A DNA stretch of 64,000 bases from Geobacillus thermoleovorans (lineage in GTDB: Bacteria; Bacillota; Bacilli; Bacillales; Anoxybacillaceae). The DNA is taken from contig NZ_CP014335.1 in NCBI RefSeq assembly GCF_001610955.1, positions 2,365,001 through 2,429,000 of the forward strand, given 5' to 3'. The notes below the pieces were generated by a model, which worked only from the letters and a program-made list of their open reading frames with translations, made no database searches and was not told where the DNA came from. This document shows, one piece after another, positions 56,793-64,000 of this stretch (position 1 is the first letter of the stretch; every line of letters starts with the position of its first letter). The position numbers and the translations under genes were made by a program.

Positions 56793-57908
56793 TTAAATCA
56801 ACGATTGACGGATAAATACGTCGACCCCTTTTGGAGCATGGACGACGAGCTGGGCACCCGGGTCGTTGCACGTCACCCAGCCGAGTCCGGAAAAAACGAT
56901 GTCCGTCTTCCGCTCTTTGACAGACAGCGAGCGCGGCACAAGCGGCGGAAATTCAGCGGCATAGCGTTTGTTTGGCGGCGACAGCAAATCGCCAAGCTGA
57001 TTGGCATAAAGGGAGTCGGCTTTTTCCAACTTCGTCCGATGAACCGTCAACTCATTGGCCATGTAGCAGACGAACGAGCGGCGCCCGCCTTTGATGTAAT
57101 CGAGGCGGGCCAAGCCTCCGAAAAAGAGCGTCTGCCCTTCGTTGAGCTGATAAACGCGCGGATGGATTTCCCGCTTCGGCGTAATGATCTTCAAATCGCG
57201 CGCATCAACAAAGTGCGCCATTTGGTGATGGTTGATGATCCCCGGCGTATCATACAGCGTCGCTCCACCCTCAAGCGGAATTTCGATCATATCGAGTGTC
57301 GTCCCCGGGAAATATGACGTGGTAATCACATTCCCTTTGCCGGTCGCCTCTTCAATGATCCGATTGATGAACGTCGACTTGCCGACATTCGTGCAGCCGA
57401 CGACGTAGACATCGCCGCCCTCACGGTAGCGATTGATCGCTTCCATCACCTTCGCCATGCCAATTCCTTTCGCTGCGCTGACAAGGCAGACGTCAACCGG
57501 ACGCAGCCCGAGCTCTTCCGCCATGCGGCGCATCCAGCGCAGCAGCTTCGGGTATTTGACCGACCTCGGCAATAAATCCGCCTTGTTGCCGACAAGCAAA
57601 ATCGGATTCTCGGCCGCAAACCGCGGCAAGCCAGGAATCCAGCTGCCGTTGAAATCGAAAATGTCAACGATGTTGACGACAAGCGCCTTCGATTCCCCGA
57701 TGCGGTGCAGCATGTTTAAAAAATCGCTGTCATCAAGCGGCACGTCTTGCACTTCGTTGTAATGTTTCAAGCGGAAGCAGCGCTGGCAAATGATTTCTTC
57801 CTCGTCTTTTTCGAGCACGCTTTTCGGCGCATAGCCCGCCTTTTTCGGATCGTCAAACTGAATGGCCGCTCCGCAGCCGATGCAACGCAGTTGTGGCTCC
57901 ACGATCAT
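56793..57908 (-). CDS. yqeH: Circularly permuted GTPase YqeH
   Basis: 30S-assembly GTPase with motif order G4-G5-G1-G2-G3; 371 residues from the ATG at 57908, which overlaps the yqeG stop by four bases. An N-terminal zinc finger (C-I-G-C-G near residue 9 and C-Q-R-C near 42), then G4 N-K-A-D near 107, G5 V-S-A-A-K near 145, G1 G-C-T-N-V-G-K-S-T near 172, G3 D-T-P-G near 222. The C-terminal domain probably binds RNA. Confidence 0.95.
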   Translation of the reverse strand: MIVEPQLRCIGCGAAIQFDDPKKAGYAPKSVLEKDEEEIICQRCFRLKHYNEVQDVPLDDSDFLNMLHRIGESKALVVNIVDIFDFNGSWIPGLPRFAAENPILLVGNKADLLPRSVKYPKLLRWMRRMAEELGLRPVDVCLVSAAKGIGMAKVMEAINRYREGGDVYVVGCTNVGKSTFINRIIEEATGKGNVITTSYFPGTTLDMIEIPLEGGATLYDTPGIINHHQMAHFVDARDLKIITPKREIHPRVYQLNEGQTLFFGGLARLDYIKGGRRSFVCYMANELTVHRTKLEKADSLYANQLGDLLSPPNKRYAAEFPPLVPRSLSVKERKTDIVFSGLGWVTCNDPGAQLVVHAPKGVDVFIRQSLI

Positions 57909-58420
57909 TCCTCCCAGTAAATCATCCCTTTTTTGCGCATCACCTTTAAAATTCTCCGCTCCATTTTTCGATTGAAACGCGTCCATAATCCGTCCGTCTG
58001 GGCGACCGGGACGACTAAAATCGTGTTCAGTCCGAGCCGGTTGCCCCCAAGCACATCAGTCAGCAACTGATCGCCGATGACGACGACTTCCTCTTTCTTA
58101 AGCTCCATCATCTTTAATGCCTGCAAAAACGCGCGTGTCAGCGGTTTGCGCGCTTCAAAGATGAACGGGATGCCAAGCGGCTCAGCAAACGACTGCACGC
58201 GTTGTTTATTATTATTCGATACGATGACGACCTTAATGCCCGCCTGCTTCATCGCATCAAACCATGCGGCCAGCTCCGGGGTGGCGCTCGGCCGATCCCA
58301 TTCAACGAGCGTATTGTCCAGATCGGTGATGATCCCTTTGACCCCTTTTTGTTTCAGCTCATCCGGAGTAATGTCGATCACACGCTTGGCAAACTGGCTT
58401 GGCAAAAAGTAGTGAAGCAT
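57905..58420 (-). CDS. yqeG: HAD-type phosphatase YqeG
   Basis: HAD IIIA phosphatase of unknown substrate, 171 residues from the ATG at 58420; the frame upstream to 58441 contains the ribosome site. Nucleophile motif D-L-D-N-T-L near residue 36, motif II V-S-N-N near 73, motif III Lys in A-R-K-P near 100, motif IV G-D-Q-L-L-T-D near 122. First gene of the yqeG-yqeH-aroE-yhbY-nadD-yqeK-rsfS-yqeM operon, with a strong sigma-A promoter. Confidence 0.93.
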   Translation of the reverse strand: MLHYFLPSQFAKRVIDITPDELKQKGVKGIITDLDNTLVEWDRPSATPELAAWFDAMKQAGIKVVIVSNNNKQRVQSFAEPLGIPFIFEARKPLTRAFLQALKMMELKKEEVVVIGDQLLTDVLGGNRLGLNTILVVPVAQTDGLWTRFNRKMERRILKVMRKKGMIYWEE

Positions 58421-58452
58421 GCCGGACACCCGCCTTTCCATTTGCTTTTCCC

Positions 58453-58481
58453 ATCATAGCGAATTTGATCGTTTGTTTCAA
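58453..58481 (-). promoter_or_regulatory. Sigma-A promoter of the yqeG operon
   Basis: Minus strand TTGAAA (58481-58476), 17-base spacer, TATGAT (58458-58453); each hexamer has five of six consensus bases. Confidence 0.8.
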
Positions 58482-58541
58482 AACAAAGTTTGCCAATGAT
58501 AAACAGAAAAAATTTTCGACAAATTTTGCATCTCTCCATCT

Positions 58542-58642
58542 TGTGGATAACTGTTGCCCACATTATACACAAGCTGGCCATCACACTTCCTACTCTTTAT
58601 AAACATGTTTTCCACATGTTATCCACCGCTTCCTGTGGATAA
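58542..58642 (+). promoter_or_regulatory. DnaA-box cluster upstream of sda
   Basis: Within about 100 bases: TGTGGATAA at 58542 and 58634 (perfect boxes, reversed), TTATACACA at 58563, TTTTCCACA at 58608 and TTATCCACC at 58619. A possible sda promoter follows (TTGTTC 58651-58656, 17 bases, TACATT 58674-58679). In B. subtilis DnaA activates sda, linking replication stress to a block of sporulation. The cluster fills most of the 327-base gap between yqeG and sda. Confidence 0.8.
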
Positions 58643-58747
58643 CAGAACGGTTGTTCTCTTTCACAAGTCATGGTACATTGTAAGTAACCTACCATTATAT
58701 GTATGACATGTTTGGCATATTCCATCCAAAAAAGGAGGACGCCCCCG

Positions 58748-58888
58748 ATGAAACATTTGTCCGACGAGCTGTTGATCGAGTCGTACTTCAAGGCGAAAGA
58801 ACTCAACCTCAGCCCGGAATTCATCGAGTTGATTGAAAAAGAAATCCAGCGCCGTTCATTGACCCACAAAATTAAGCTGTCCTCATAA
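58748..58888 (+). CDS. sda: Sporulation checkpoint protein Sda, 46 residues
   Basis: Antikinase that binds the sporulation histidine kinases KinA and KinB and stops phosphorelay signalling when DNA replication is disturbed. ATG at 58748 behind AAAGGAGG. The product is a helical hairpin, starting [13 protein letters not shown] and ending in H-K-I-K-L-S-S; the Ser-Ser tail is a likely proteolysis tag, as in B. subtilis. Upstream DnaA boxes indicate DnaA control. It converges on psd. Confidence 0.93.
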   Translation: MKHLSDELLIESYFKAKELNLSPEFIELIEKEIQRRSLTHKIKLSS

Positions 58889-58891
58889 GCG

Positions 58892-58926
58892 AAGGCCTTC
58901 GGGCTTTTTTTGTTTCCGAAAGCCTT
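58892..58926 (+). terminator. Terminator of sda (bidirectional with psd)
   Basis: A small hairpin GGCC-TTCG-GGC followed by TTTTTTT ends sda. A larger fold AAGGC-TTCGG against CCGAA-GCCTT (one mismatch) spans it and reaches the psd stop codon. Confidence 0.7.
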
Positions 58927-59719
58927 AGCGCTCATGCGCCTCGCACCAATAGCCGAGCCGCTCGCCGACTTTGATCGGCATGGGCGCAACAATGCGCGGG
59001 TCAGGGGCGAAACTTCCGCGTTCAAACAGCAAGACGACCGTTGAACCGAACGAAAAATACGCCATCTCCTCCCCTTTCACGAGCTGCTCTCCCGTATGGG
59101 TCAACTCGATGCTGTTGACGAACATGGCGCCGATTTTGACGATCGCCATCCGCTTGCCGCCGGCTGTGACCTCGGTGATGAGGCGGTAATTTTTCTCGAG
59201 CGGCCGACGCCCATATTTTAAGCCAAGACGGTTGACCGGATACGACTTGCGGCCGAGCGCCCACTGCTTTTCGATCACTCCAGATATTGGGCTGTGGATG
59301 CGGTGATAATGACTCGGGCTTAAATACAGAATAAAAAAGAACCCGTTCACATACGGTTGTGCCGCTTCAACGCTGCCGAGCATTTCTGCAATGGAATACG
59401 GCTTTCCCTTGACGATCATTTCGCAGTTTTCTCGAATCGTGCCCATGTCTTCAATGACGGCGTCGACCGGGCTGACGACCGTATGCTCATCAGCGTCGAC
59501 CGGCCTCACCCCAGCCTTCAGCCGGCGGACGAACAGTTGCTGCAACGTCTTATAATTTTTTAAGCTTTTTTCCATTTCGTCTTGGTTAATATGATAAATT
59601 TTTGCATACGATGATATCAATAGCCCGCTGAGTCGCGATTTGGCAAACGAAGCGAGCAGCTTTGAAGAAAGCGAGTGATTGGTCAGCTCGATGAACAAAC
59701 GATAAAGCCATTTTCGCAA
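58925..59719 (-). CDS. psd: Phosphatidylserine decarboxylase
   Basis: Makes phosphatidylethanolamine from phosphatidylserine; pyruvoyl enzyme on the membrane, 264 residues from TTG at 59719. That start has GGAGGG seven bases before it and matches the family, while the frame upstream to 59779 runs into the promoter. The self-cleavage site is F-G-S-T near residue 232, where the Ser becomes pyruvoyl; the catalytic His region is L-S-P-S-H-Y-H-R near 140. Divergent from pssA, which supplies its substrate. Confidence 0.94.
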   Translation of the reverse strand: MRKWLYRLFIELTNHSLSSKLLASFAKSRLSGLLISSYAKIYHINQDEMEKSLKNYKTLQQLFVRRLKAGVRPVDADEHTVVSPVDAVIEDMGTIRENCEMIVKGKPYSIAEMLGSVEAAQPYVNGFFFILYLSPSHYHRIHSPISGVIEKQWALGRKSYPVNRLGLKYGRRPLEKNYRLITEVTAGGKRMAIVKIGAMFVNSIELTHTGEQLVKGEEMAYFSFGSTVVLLFERGSFAPDPRIVAPMPIKVGERLGYWCEAHER

Positions 59720-59783
59720 GCACGTTCCCTCCAGTAGCGCAACATCGCCATTCGTTACTACCTTCCATATTACCGCCAAAATG

Positions 59784-59791
59784 AGTATAAT
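59784..59791. promoter_or_regulatory. Overlapping divergent -10 elements of psd and pssA
   Basis: Plus strand TATAAT (59786-59791) for pssA and minus strand TATACT (59789-59784) for psd share four bases. The -35 regions are weak on both sides. Each -10 is in a sensible place relative to its gene. Confidence 0.5.
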
Positions 59792-59842
59792 GGTAGTAGA
59801 ATTTTCTTTTGGCGTTTTCTGTTGGAAAAGGAGTGGGGAAAC

Positions 59843-60382
59843 TTGTTCTTATCGGACTATTTAGATTATACGTTAAAAAAGCTGAAAGCAAACGTGGCAA
59901 ACATTTTGACGATGACAAACCTGTCGCTTGGCGGCTTTTCCGTCCTGGCTACGCTGAAAGGGCAGCTTCATATGAGCGTGCTGCTCGTTTTTTTAGCAGC
60001 GTTTGTCGATCGCTTTGACGGCGCTGTGGCGCGCAAGATGAACATTGAATCCGAACTTGGCAAGCAGCTCGATTCGATGAGCGACATCGTCTCCTTCGGC
60101 GTCGCTCCCGCCTTGCTGATGTACCAAGGCTTGTTCCATGAGTTCGGCGCGCCCGGCGCGGTATTCACCGTTTTGTACATCGCTTGCGGCGCCTTCCGCC
60201 TCGCTCGCTTCAACATCACAGAAAACAACGGCTACTTTGCGGGGCTGCCGATCACCGCCGCCGGGGTGCTGATGACGCTCGGCTATTTAGCCATCCCGTA
60301 CTTCCCGCCGCAATCGTTTATGTTTTTGGCGCTCATTTTATCGTTTTTAATGGTCGGCACGTTTAAACTGAAAAAAATATGA
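59843..60382 (+). CDS. pssA: Phosphatidylserine synthase (CDP-alcohol phosphatidyltransferase)
   Basis: Joins CDP-diacylglycerol and serine to phosphatidylserine; 179 residues, about six helices. The CDP-alcohol motif D-x2-D-G-x2-A-R-x8-G-x3-D-x3-D is complete near residues 56-82. TTG at 59843 is favoured by AAAGGAG about ten bases before it; a TTG at 59822 would add seven residues. Forms a divergent pair with psd. Serine synthase is preferred over phosphatidylglycerophosphate synthase because of this pairing. Confidence 0.9.
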   Translation: MFLSDYLDYTLKKLKANVANILTMTNLSLGGFSVLATLKGQLHMSVLLVFLAAFVDRFDGAVARKMNIESELGKQLDSMSDIVSFGVAPALLMYQGLFHEFGAPGAVFTVLYIACGAFRLARFNITENNGYFAGLPITAAGVLMTLGYLAIPYFPPQSFMFLALILSFLMVGTFKLKKI

Positions 60383-60557
60383 TGATCATCGGAGCTGCCC
60401 TTTCCGTCATCCTAAATGGAGCGGGCGGCTTTTTGCGTCTCATGTCACACCTTTTTCCCTTTTCAACCTCCTATATTCAGTATATGATAAATATGGTTTC
60501 TTCATAAAAACGCCCAATGGCGTAGATCGTTCGTATGGAAAAAGCGGGGGGATTCAT

Positions 60558-61349
60558 TTGGACAAAACATCGGTCATCGGCATCATCCTTGGTGTCATTG
60601 CCGTCGGGCTGGGCATGTACTTTAAGGGCGTTTCGCCTGCTGTATTGATCAATCCGGCCGCCATCCTCATCATTCTCGTCGGGACGGCGGCAGCGGTCGT
60701 CATCGCCTTTCCGACGCACGAAATTAAAAAAGTGCCAAAGCTTTTCAAAGTCATTTTCACGGAATCAACGACGCCGACGGTCGAACAACTGATTCCGCTG
60801 TTCGTCGATTGGGCGAATATCGCCCGCCGCGAAGGGCTGCTGGCGCTCGAGGCGAAATTGGACGACATTGACGACCCGTTTTTGCGCAACGGACTCAGCA
60901 TGGCAATCGATGGGCAAACGCAAGAGTTCATCCGGGATGTCATGACAGAGGAAATCGTCGCCATGGAAGAGCGCCACGAAGCGAATGCCGCGATTTTTTC
61001 CCAAGCAGGCACGTACGCGCCGACGCTCGGGGTGCTTGGGGCCGTCATCGGCCTGATTGCCGCCCTTGGCAATATGGAAAACATCGCCGAGCTCGGCAAG
61101 GCGATCAGCGCCGCTTTTGTCGCCACGATGCTCGGCATTTTCACCGGCTATGTGCTTTGGCATCCGTTTGCCAACAAACTGCGGCGGAAATCGAAGGAAG
61201 AGGCGCGCGTGCGCTACATCATGATTGAAGGGGTGCTGTCCATTTTGGAAGGACAAGCCCCGCGCATGATCGAACAAAAACTCGCCTCATACTTGCCGGA
61301 AAACGAGCGGCGCCAAGCGCTGGTGCAAGGGGAAACGGCCAATGGCTAA
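60558..61349 (+). CDS. motA: Flagellar motor stator protein MotA
   Basis: Proton-channel stator subunit, 263 residues, four membrane helices (about 5-22, 32-52, 150-170, 180-200) and a large cytoplasmic loop with the conserved R-R-E-G-L-L-A-L-E and the E/D torque residues. P-T-L-G-V-L-G-A-V-I-G precedes the last helices. Start TTG at 60558 behind GCGGGGGGA. Overlaps motB by eight bases. High similarity to B. subtilis MotA suggests proton rather than sodium coupling. No convincing sigma-D promoter was found upstream. Confidence 0.95.
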   Translation: MDKTSVIGIILGVIAVGLGMYFKGVSPAVLINPAAILIILVGTAAAVVIAFPTHEIKKVPKLFKVIFTESTTPTVEQLIPLFVDWANIARREGLLALEAKLDDIDDPFLRNGLSMAIDGQTQEFIRDVMTEEIVAMEERHEANAAIFSQAGTYAPTLGVLGAVIGLIAALGNMENIAELGKAISAAFVATMLGIFTGYVLWHPFANKLRRKSKEEARVRYIMIEGVLSILEGQAPRMIEQKLASYLPENERRQALVQGETANG

Positions 61350-62121
61350 GAAAAAAAAGAACAAGCATGACGACCATATGAGCGAGGCATGGCTGATTCC
61401 GTACGCGGATTTATTGACGCTATTGCTCGCCCTATTCATCGTCTTGTTTGCGAGCAGCCAAATCGACCAAAAGAAGTTTCAAGAAATTGCGCGCGCCTTT
61501 AGCACCGCCTTTGCCGGCGGAACGGGTGTTCTTGACTTTCAAAGCCCGATCGAGCCGATCACTCCACCGGCCCAAGACGAAGAAGGACGGCATCAAGCAA
61601 AGCAGCCTTCCCCAGCCGTAAACGGAAAGGAAAAAGAAGAATTAGGGCAAATCAAAGCGAAAATCGACAGCTACATCCACGACAACAAGCTGACGGGAAA
61701 ACTGCAGACTTCCTTGACGGACGAAGGGCTCGCGATTACCATTTTGGATGATATTTTATTCGACTCCGGCAGCGCCGAAGTGCGCATGAAAGACCGGCGT
61801 CTTGCGGCGGAAATCTCCGCTTTGCTCGTCATGAACCCGCCGCGCAATATCATCATCAGCGGCCATACGGACAACGTGCCGATCCATAATGAGAAATTTG
61901 CTTCCAACTGGGAGCTGAGCGTCATGCGCGCCGTCAATTTCATGAAAGTGCTGCTTGAAAACAAGCAACTCGATCCGCGCTATTTCAGCGCCAAAGGGTA
62001 TGGCGAATACAAGCCCATCGCCTCCAACGCCACCGCTGCCGGGCGGATGAAAAACCGGCGTGTCGAAATTTTAATTTTGCCGCGCACCGACGTCAATGAT
62101 TCGTCCACATCCACTCAGTGA
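61342..62121 (+). CDS. motB: Flagellar motor stator protein MotB
   Basis: Peptidoglycan-anchored stator subunit, 259 residues. A basic N-terminus, one helix (about 17-37) with the proton-binding Asp23 in P-Y-A-D-L-L-T-L-L, a linker rich in Q, E and P, and a C-terminal OmpA-like peptidoglycan-binding domain (about 120-245) with G-H-T-D-N-V-P and N-R-R-V-E-I motifs. Translated with motA through an eight-base overlap. Confidence 0.95.
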   Translation: MAKKKKNKHDDHMSEAWLIPYADLLTLLLALFIVLFASSQIDQKKFQEIARAFSTAFAGGTGVLDFQSPIEPITPPAQDEEGRHQAKQPSPAVNGKEKEELGQIKAKIDSYIHDNKLTGKLQTSLTDEGLAITILDDILFDSGSAEVRMKDRRLAAEISALLVMNPPRNIIISGHTDNVPIHNEKFASNWELSVMRAVNFMKVLLENKQLDPRYFSAKGYGEYKPIASNATAAGRMKNRRVEILILPRTDVNDSSTSTQ

Positions 62122-62152
62122 CCGCCGCGCCTTCAGCGGGCGGTTTTCTTTA
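62121..62152 (+). terminator. Terminator of motA-motB
   Basis: ACCGCC pairs with GGCGGT around 12 bases, followed by TTTCTTT, immediately at the motB stop codon. Confidence 0.65.
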
Positions 62153-62193
62153 GCCGTCGCTTTGCCAAAACTCTCTTTTCCATGTCCAAACAG

Positions 62194-62218
62194 AAAAACC
62201 GGCGGTTCGCCGGTTTTT
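62194..62218. terminator. Bidirectional terminator between motB and ytvI-like gene
   Basis: AAAAACCGGC pairs with GCCGGTTTTT around a five-base loop; U-tracts on both strands. Ends the minus-strand ytvI-like gene 36 bases after its stop. Confidence 0.88.
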
Positions 62219-62253
62219 CCTCCTTCGTCCGCAAAGACCTTTATTCGAAAAAA

Positions 62254-63279
62254 TCAAAGCTTGATCGTCCATTTAATGACTCCGGCTTTGGCAAGCGCCT
62301 CAACCAAAATGACAACGACCGGCCCGACGAACAACCCGATAAAGCCAAGCAGCTGAAACCCCAGATAGACGCTGACGAGCGCGGCGAGCGGGGAAATGCC
62401 CAAATTGGTGGAAAACACTTTCGGCTCAATGATCCGGCGCACGACGGTGATGACGACAAACAGCACGATGAGCCCGATGCCAAGCGTATTGTTGCCGTTC
62501 GCCATGCTGATGAGCCCCCACGGAACAAGCACGGAACCCGTTCCTAAAATCGGCAAAATATCAACGACGACGATGACCAGCGCCATCAACGCCGCATAGT
62601 CGACCCCCAACACGAAAAGGCCAGCCAGCGCGAGGAAAAACGTAATTAAACTAAGCAAAAACTGCGCTTTTAAAAAGCCGATCCCCGCTTTGCTCAGCTG
62701 GGCGACGACCATCCCAAGCCGCTGTTCGGTCCGTTCGGACAAATAGCGGCGCATGCCTTGCTTCAGCTGCGGCAAATCGAGGCAAATGAGAAACAGTGCG
62801 ATCAAATACACTAAAAAATGAATCAAAAACGCCGGAATGGCGGCAATATAATGGACGAGCGACTGCGTCAAGTTGGTCGCAAACGACAAAAGCATTTGCT
62901 CGACGGTATTGACGCCGCGTTCAAGCGAATCGATGATTTCCTGCGGAATGGAGCTGGAATACGACTGCCACGTTTGAATGAGGCGGTCGAGCACTTTCGT
63001 CGCTTCGTTTAGCACATAAGGCAGTTTTTGCGAGAGCGCCATCACTTGTTGCACAAAAATCACGACCAGAAAGTAAAGGGAAAGCCCCAGAATGATGATG
63101 AACAATGAAAAAATCGCCGTGACGGCGTGCGCGCGCTTCAGCTTATAGTTTTCTTGCAATCGGCGGATGGACGGCTCGAGCAAAAGCGCGGTCGCAAGTG
63201 CGAAAAGAAGAGGCACGCTGTATGGCACAAGCCATAGCCCCACAGCGAATAGCAACGCAATGATCATCCAACGTTTCAC
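62254..63279 (-). CDS. AI-2E-family membrane protein, YtvI-type
   Basis: 341-residue permease-like protein of the AI-2E transporter family (PF01594 by pattern): two N-terminal helices, a helix at about 55-80, a long amphipathic region (85-145), then five helices from about 150 to 335. The late segment D-I-L-P-I-L-G-T-G-S-V-L-V-P-W and the end P-V-V-V-I-L-V-E-A-L are typical. Length and sequence resemble sporulation protein YtvI, but the family has several paralogues and the neighbours do not settle it. Substrate unknown. Confidence 0.8.
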   Translation of the reverse strand: MKRWMIIALLFAVGLWLVPYSVPLLFALATALLLEPSIRRLQENYKLKRAHAVTAIFSLFIIILGLSLYFLVVIFVQQVMALSQKLPYVLNEATKVLDRLIQTWQSYSSSIPQEIIDSLERGVNTVEQMLLSFATNLTQSLVHYIAAIPAFLIHFLVYLIALFLICLDLPQLKQGMRRYLSERTEQRLGMVVAQLSKAGIGFLKAQFLLSLITFFLALAGLFVLGVDYAALMALVIVVVDILPILGTGSVLVPWGLISMANGNNTLGIGLIVLFVVITVVRRIIEPKVFSTNLGISPLAALVSVYLGFQLLGFIGLFVGPVVVILVEALAKAGVIKWTIKL

Positions 63280-63359
63280 GTTCGTCCCTCATTTTTCATA
63301 AAAATTTAGCCAAAAGATGGTTCATGTATAAATATAGCCGACAGCATGCGGACGGGCAA

Positions 63360-63971
63360 CTATTTCATGCGCTCGTTTTCATCTGCAGCGCGGCGTCGTC
63401 GTTGCCAAACGATGTAAATCGCCGCCACCGCCACCGCCGCTGCAATAGCCGGTCGGACGTATGGCGCCGCCATCTCGTCAATTTGCCGCCATCGTTGGCC
63501 AAGCTGCTCTCCCAACCAAATAAACAAGATGGACCATGGGATGATGGCCAACACCGTGTAAATCGTAAACGGCAACCACTTCATCCGCGCAATGCCGGCG
63601 GGGATCGAAATCGCATGGCGGACAACGGGGATAAACCGGGCGCTGAAAATGACGCCGGGGCCAAATTTCGCAAACCAGCGTTCCGCCACATCCAAATGTT
63701 TTTTCTGGATCAATACATATTTCCCATACTGATCTAGAAACGGCCGTCCGCCATAGTAGCCCATCCAATACAAAAACAACTGCGCCACCGTGCCGCCTAT
63801 TGTCCCAGCTGCCACGGCCCCAGCAAATGAGACATCCCCCCGCGCTACCAAATAACCGGCATAAGCCAACACGATCTCGCTGGGGATCACTTCCACCATC
63901 AAGGCGAGAGCGATGCCGACATAGCCTAAACTGGTCAAAAAGGAAAACATCGATTGAATGACTTCGTGCAC
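63360..63971 (-). CDS. DedA-family membrane protein
   Basis: 203 residues, DedA/SNARE-associated family; relatives act as lipid-carrier flippases or affect membrane potential. N-terminal re-entrant region with the acidic E-x-x-P-S-E near residue 29, the family F-x-R-F-x-P-x-x-R pattern (F-S-A-R-F-I-P-V-V-R-H) near 115, G-x-x-x-M near 127, and two further helices. The C-terminus is basic. The role in undecaprenyl-phosphate recycling shown for some Bacillus DedA proteins cannot be assigned here. The gene lies wholly in the window; upstream control is cut off. Confidence 0.88.
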   Translation of the reverse strand: MHEVIQSMFSFLTSLGYVGIALALMVEVIPSEIVLAYAGYLVARGDVSFAGAVAAGTIGGTVAQLFLYWMGYYGGRPFLDQYGKYVLIQKKHLDVAERWFAKFGPGVIFSARFIPVVRHAISIPAGIARMKWLPFTIYTVLAIIPWSILFIWLGEQLGQRWRQIDEMAAPYVRPAIAAAVAVAAIYIVWQRRRRAADENERMK

Positions 63972-64000
63972 CGTTTTTCCTCCTTGTCTTTCGCTTCCTT

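Noticed and set aside
60470..60557. Possible sigma-D promoter before motA
   Set aside because: TAAA near 60508 is followed after 13 bases by GTAGATCG, which matches GCCGATAT in only half the positions and with the wrong spacing.

Overview
The window reads as chromosomal DNA of a thermophilic Bacillaceae, most likely Geobacillus (kaustophilus/thermoleovorans/stearothermophilus group). This rests on gene order and on remembered protein sequences; no search was run. Almost every gene belongs to the conserved block that runs in Bacillus subtilis from yqeG to the pst operon, in the same order but presented here in reverse, so most genes lie on the minus strand. Gene calls are therefore mostly ordinary housekeeping, ribosome-biogenesis, sporulation and competence genes with high confidence. 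The interest lies in regulatory DNA and in small departures from the family layout.

Layout, left to right. 0-3 kb: phosphate uptake genes pstS-pstC-pstA under a four-repeat PhoP box. 3-14.6 kb: isoprenoid genes ispG and ispH, a zinc uptake operon (znuC-znuB-zur) with its own Zur box, the base-excision nuclease nfo, the RNA helicase cshB, yqfQ and the NIF3-like yqfO. 14.5-19.9 kb: trmK, cytochrome c (cccA), a membrane protein, then sigA and dnaG. 19.9-30.2 kb: ppsR, ccpN, recO, yqzL, era, cdd, dgkA, ybeY, pgpH, phoH, yqfD, yqfC, yqeY and rpsU. Compared with B. subtilis this stretch lacks glyQS, yqxD and the yqeZ-floA pair.

30-46 kb: the phosphate symporter-like yqeW, deoC, mtaB, rsmE, prmA, the class I heat-shock operon hrcA-grpE-dnaK-dnaJ with its CIRCE operator, hemW, lepA, then the sporulation genes yqxA, spoIIP and gpr. 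46-53 kb: rpsT, holA, yqzM, the DNA-uptake operon comEA-comEB-comEC and the divergent comER. Between comER and yqeM is the only gene-poor, AT-richer stretch. It carries two CRISPR-like repeats around a 36-base spacer. 53-60.4 kb: yqeM, rsfS, yqeK, nadD, yhbY, aroE, yqeH, yqeG (ribosome assembly and NAD/shikimate synthesis), sda behind a cluster of DnaA boxes, and the phosphatidylethanolamine genes psd and pssA. 60.5-64 kb: flagellar stator genes motA-motB, a YtvI-type membrane protein and a DedA protein.

Points most worth a second look: the two-repeat orphan CRISPR-like array (52779-52889); the hairpin at the yqfC start, which looks like a terminator, a ribosome-site mask and a sporulation promoter at once (29379-29427); a probable non-AUG or frameshifted start of ccpN; a sigma-E-type promoter in front of comER; a stop-codon loss that makes nadD overlap yqeK by 92 bases; and a small reading frame overlapping the start of dnaG. 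No tRNA, rRNA, insertion sequence or prophage was recognised.
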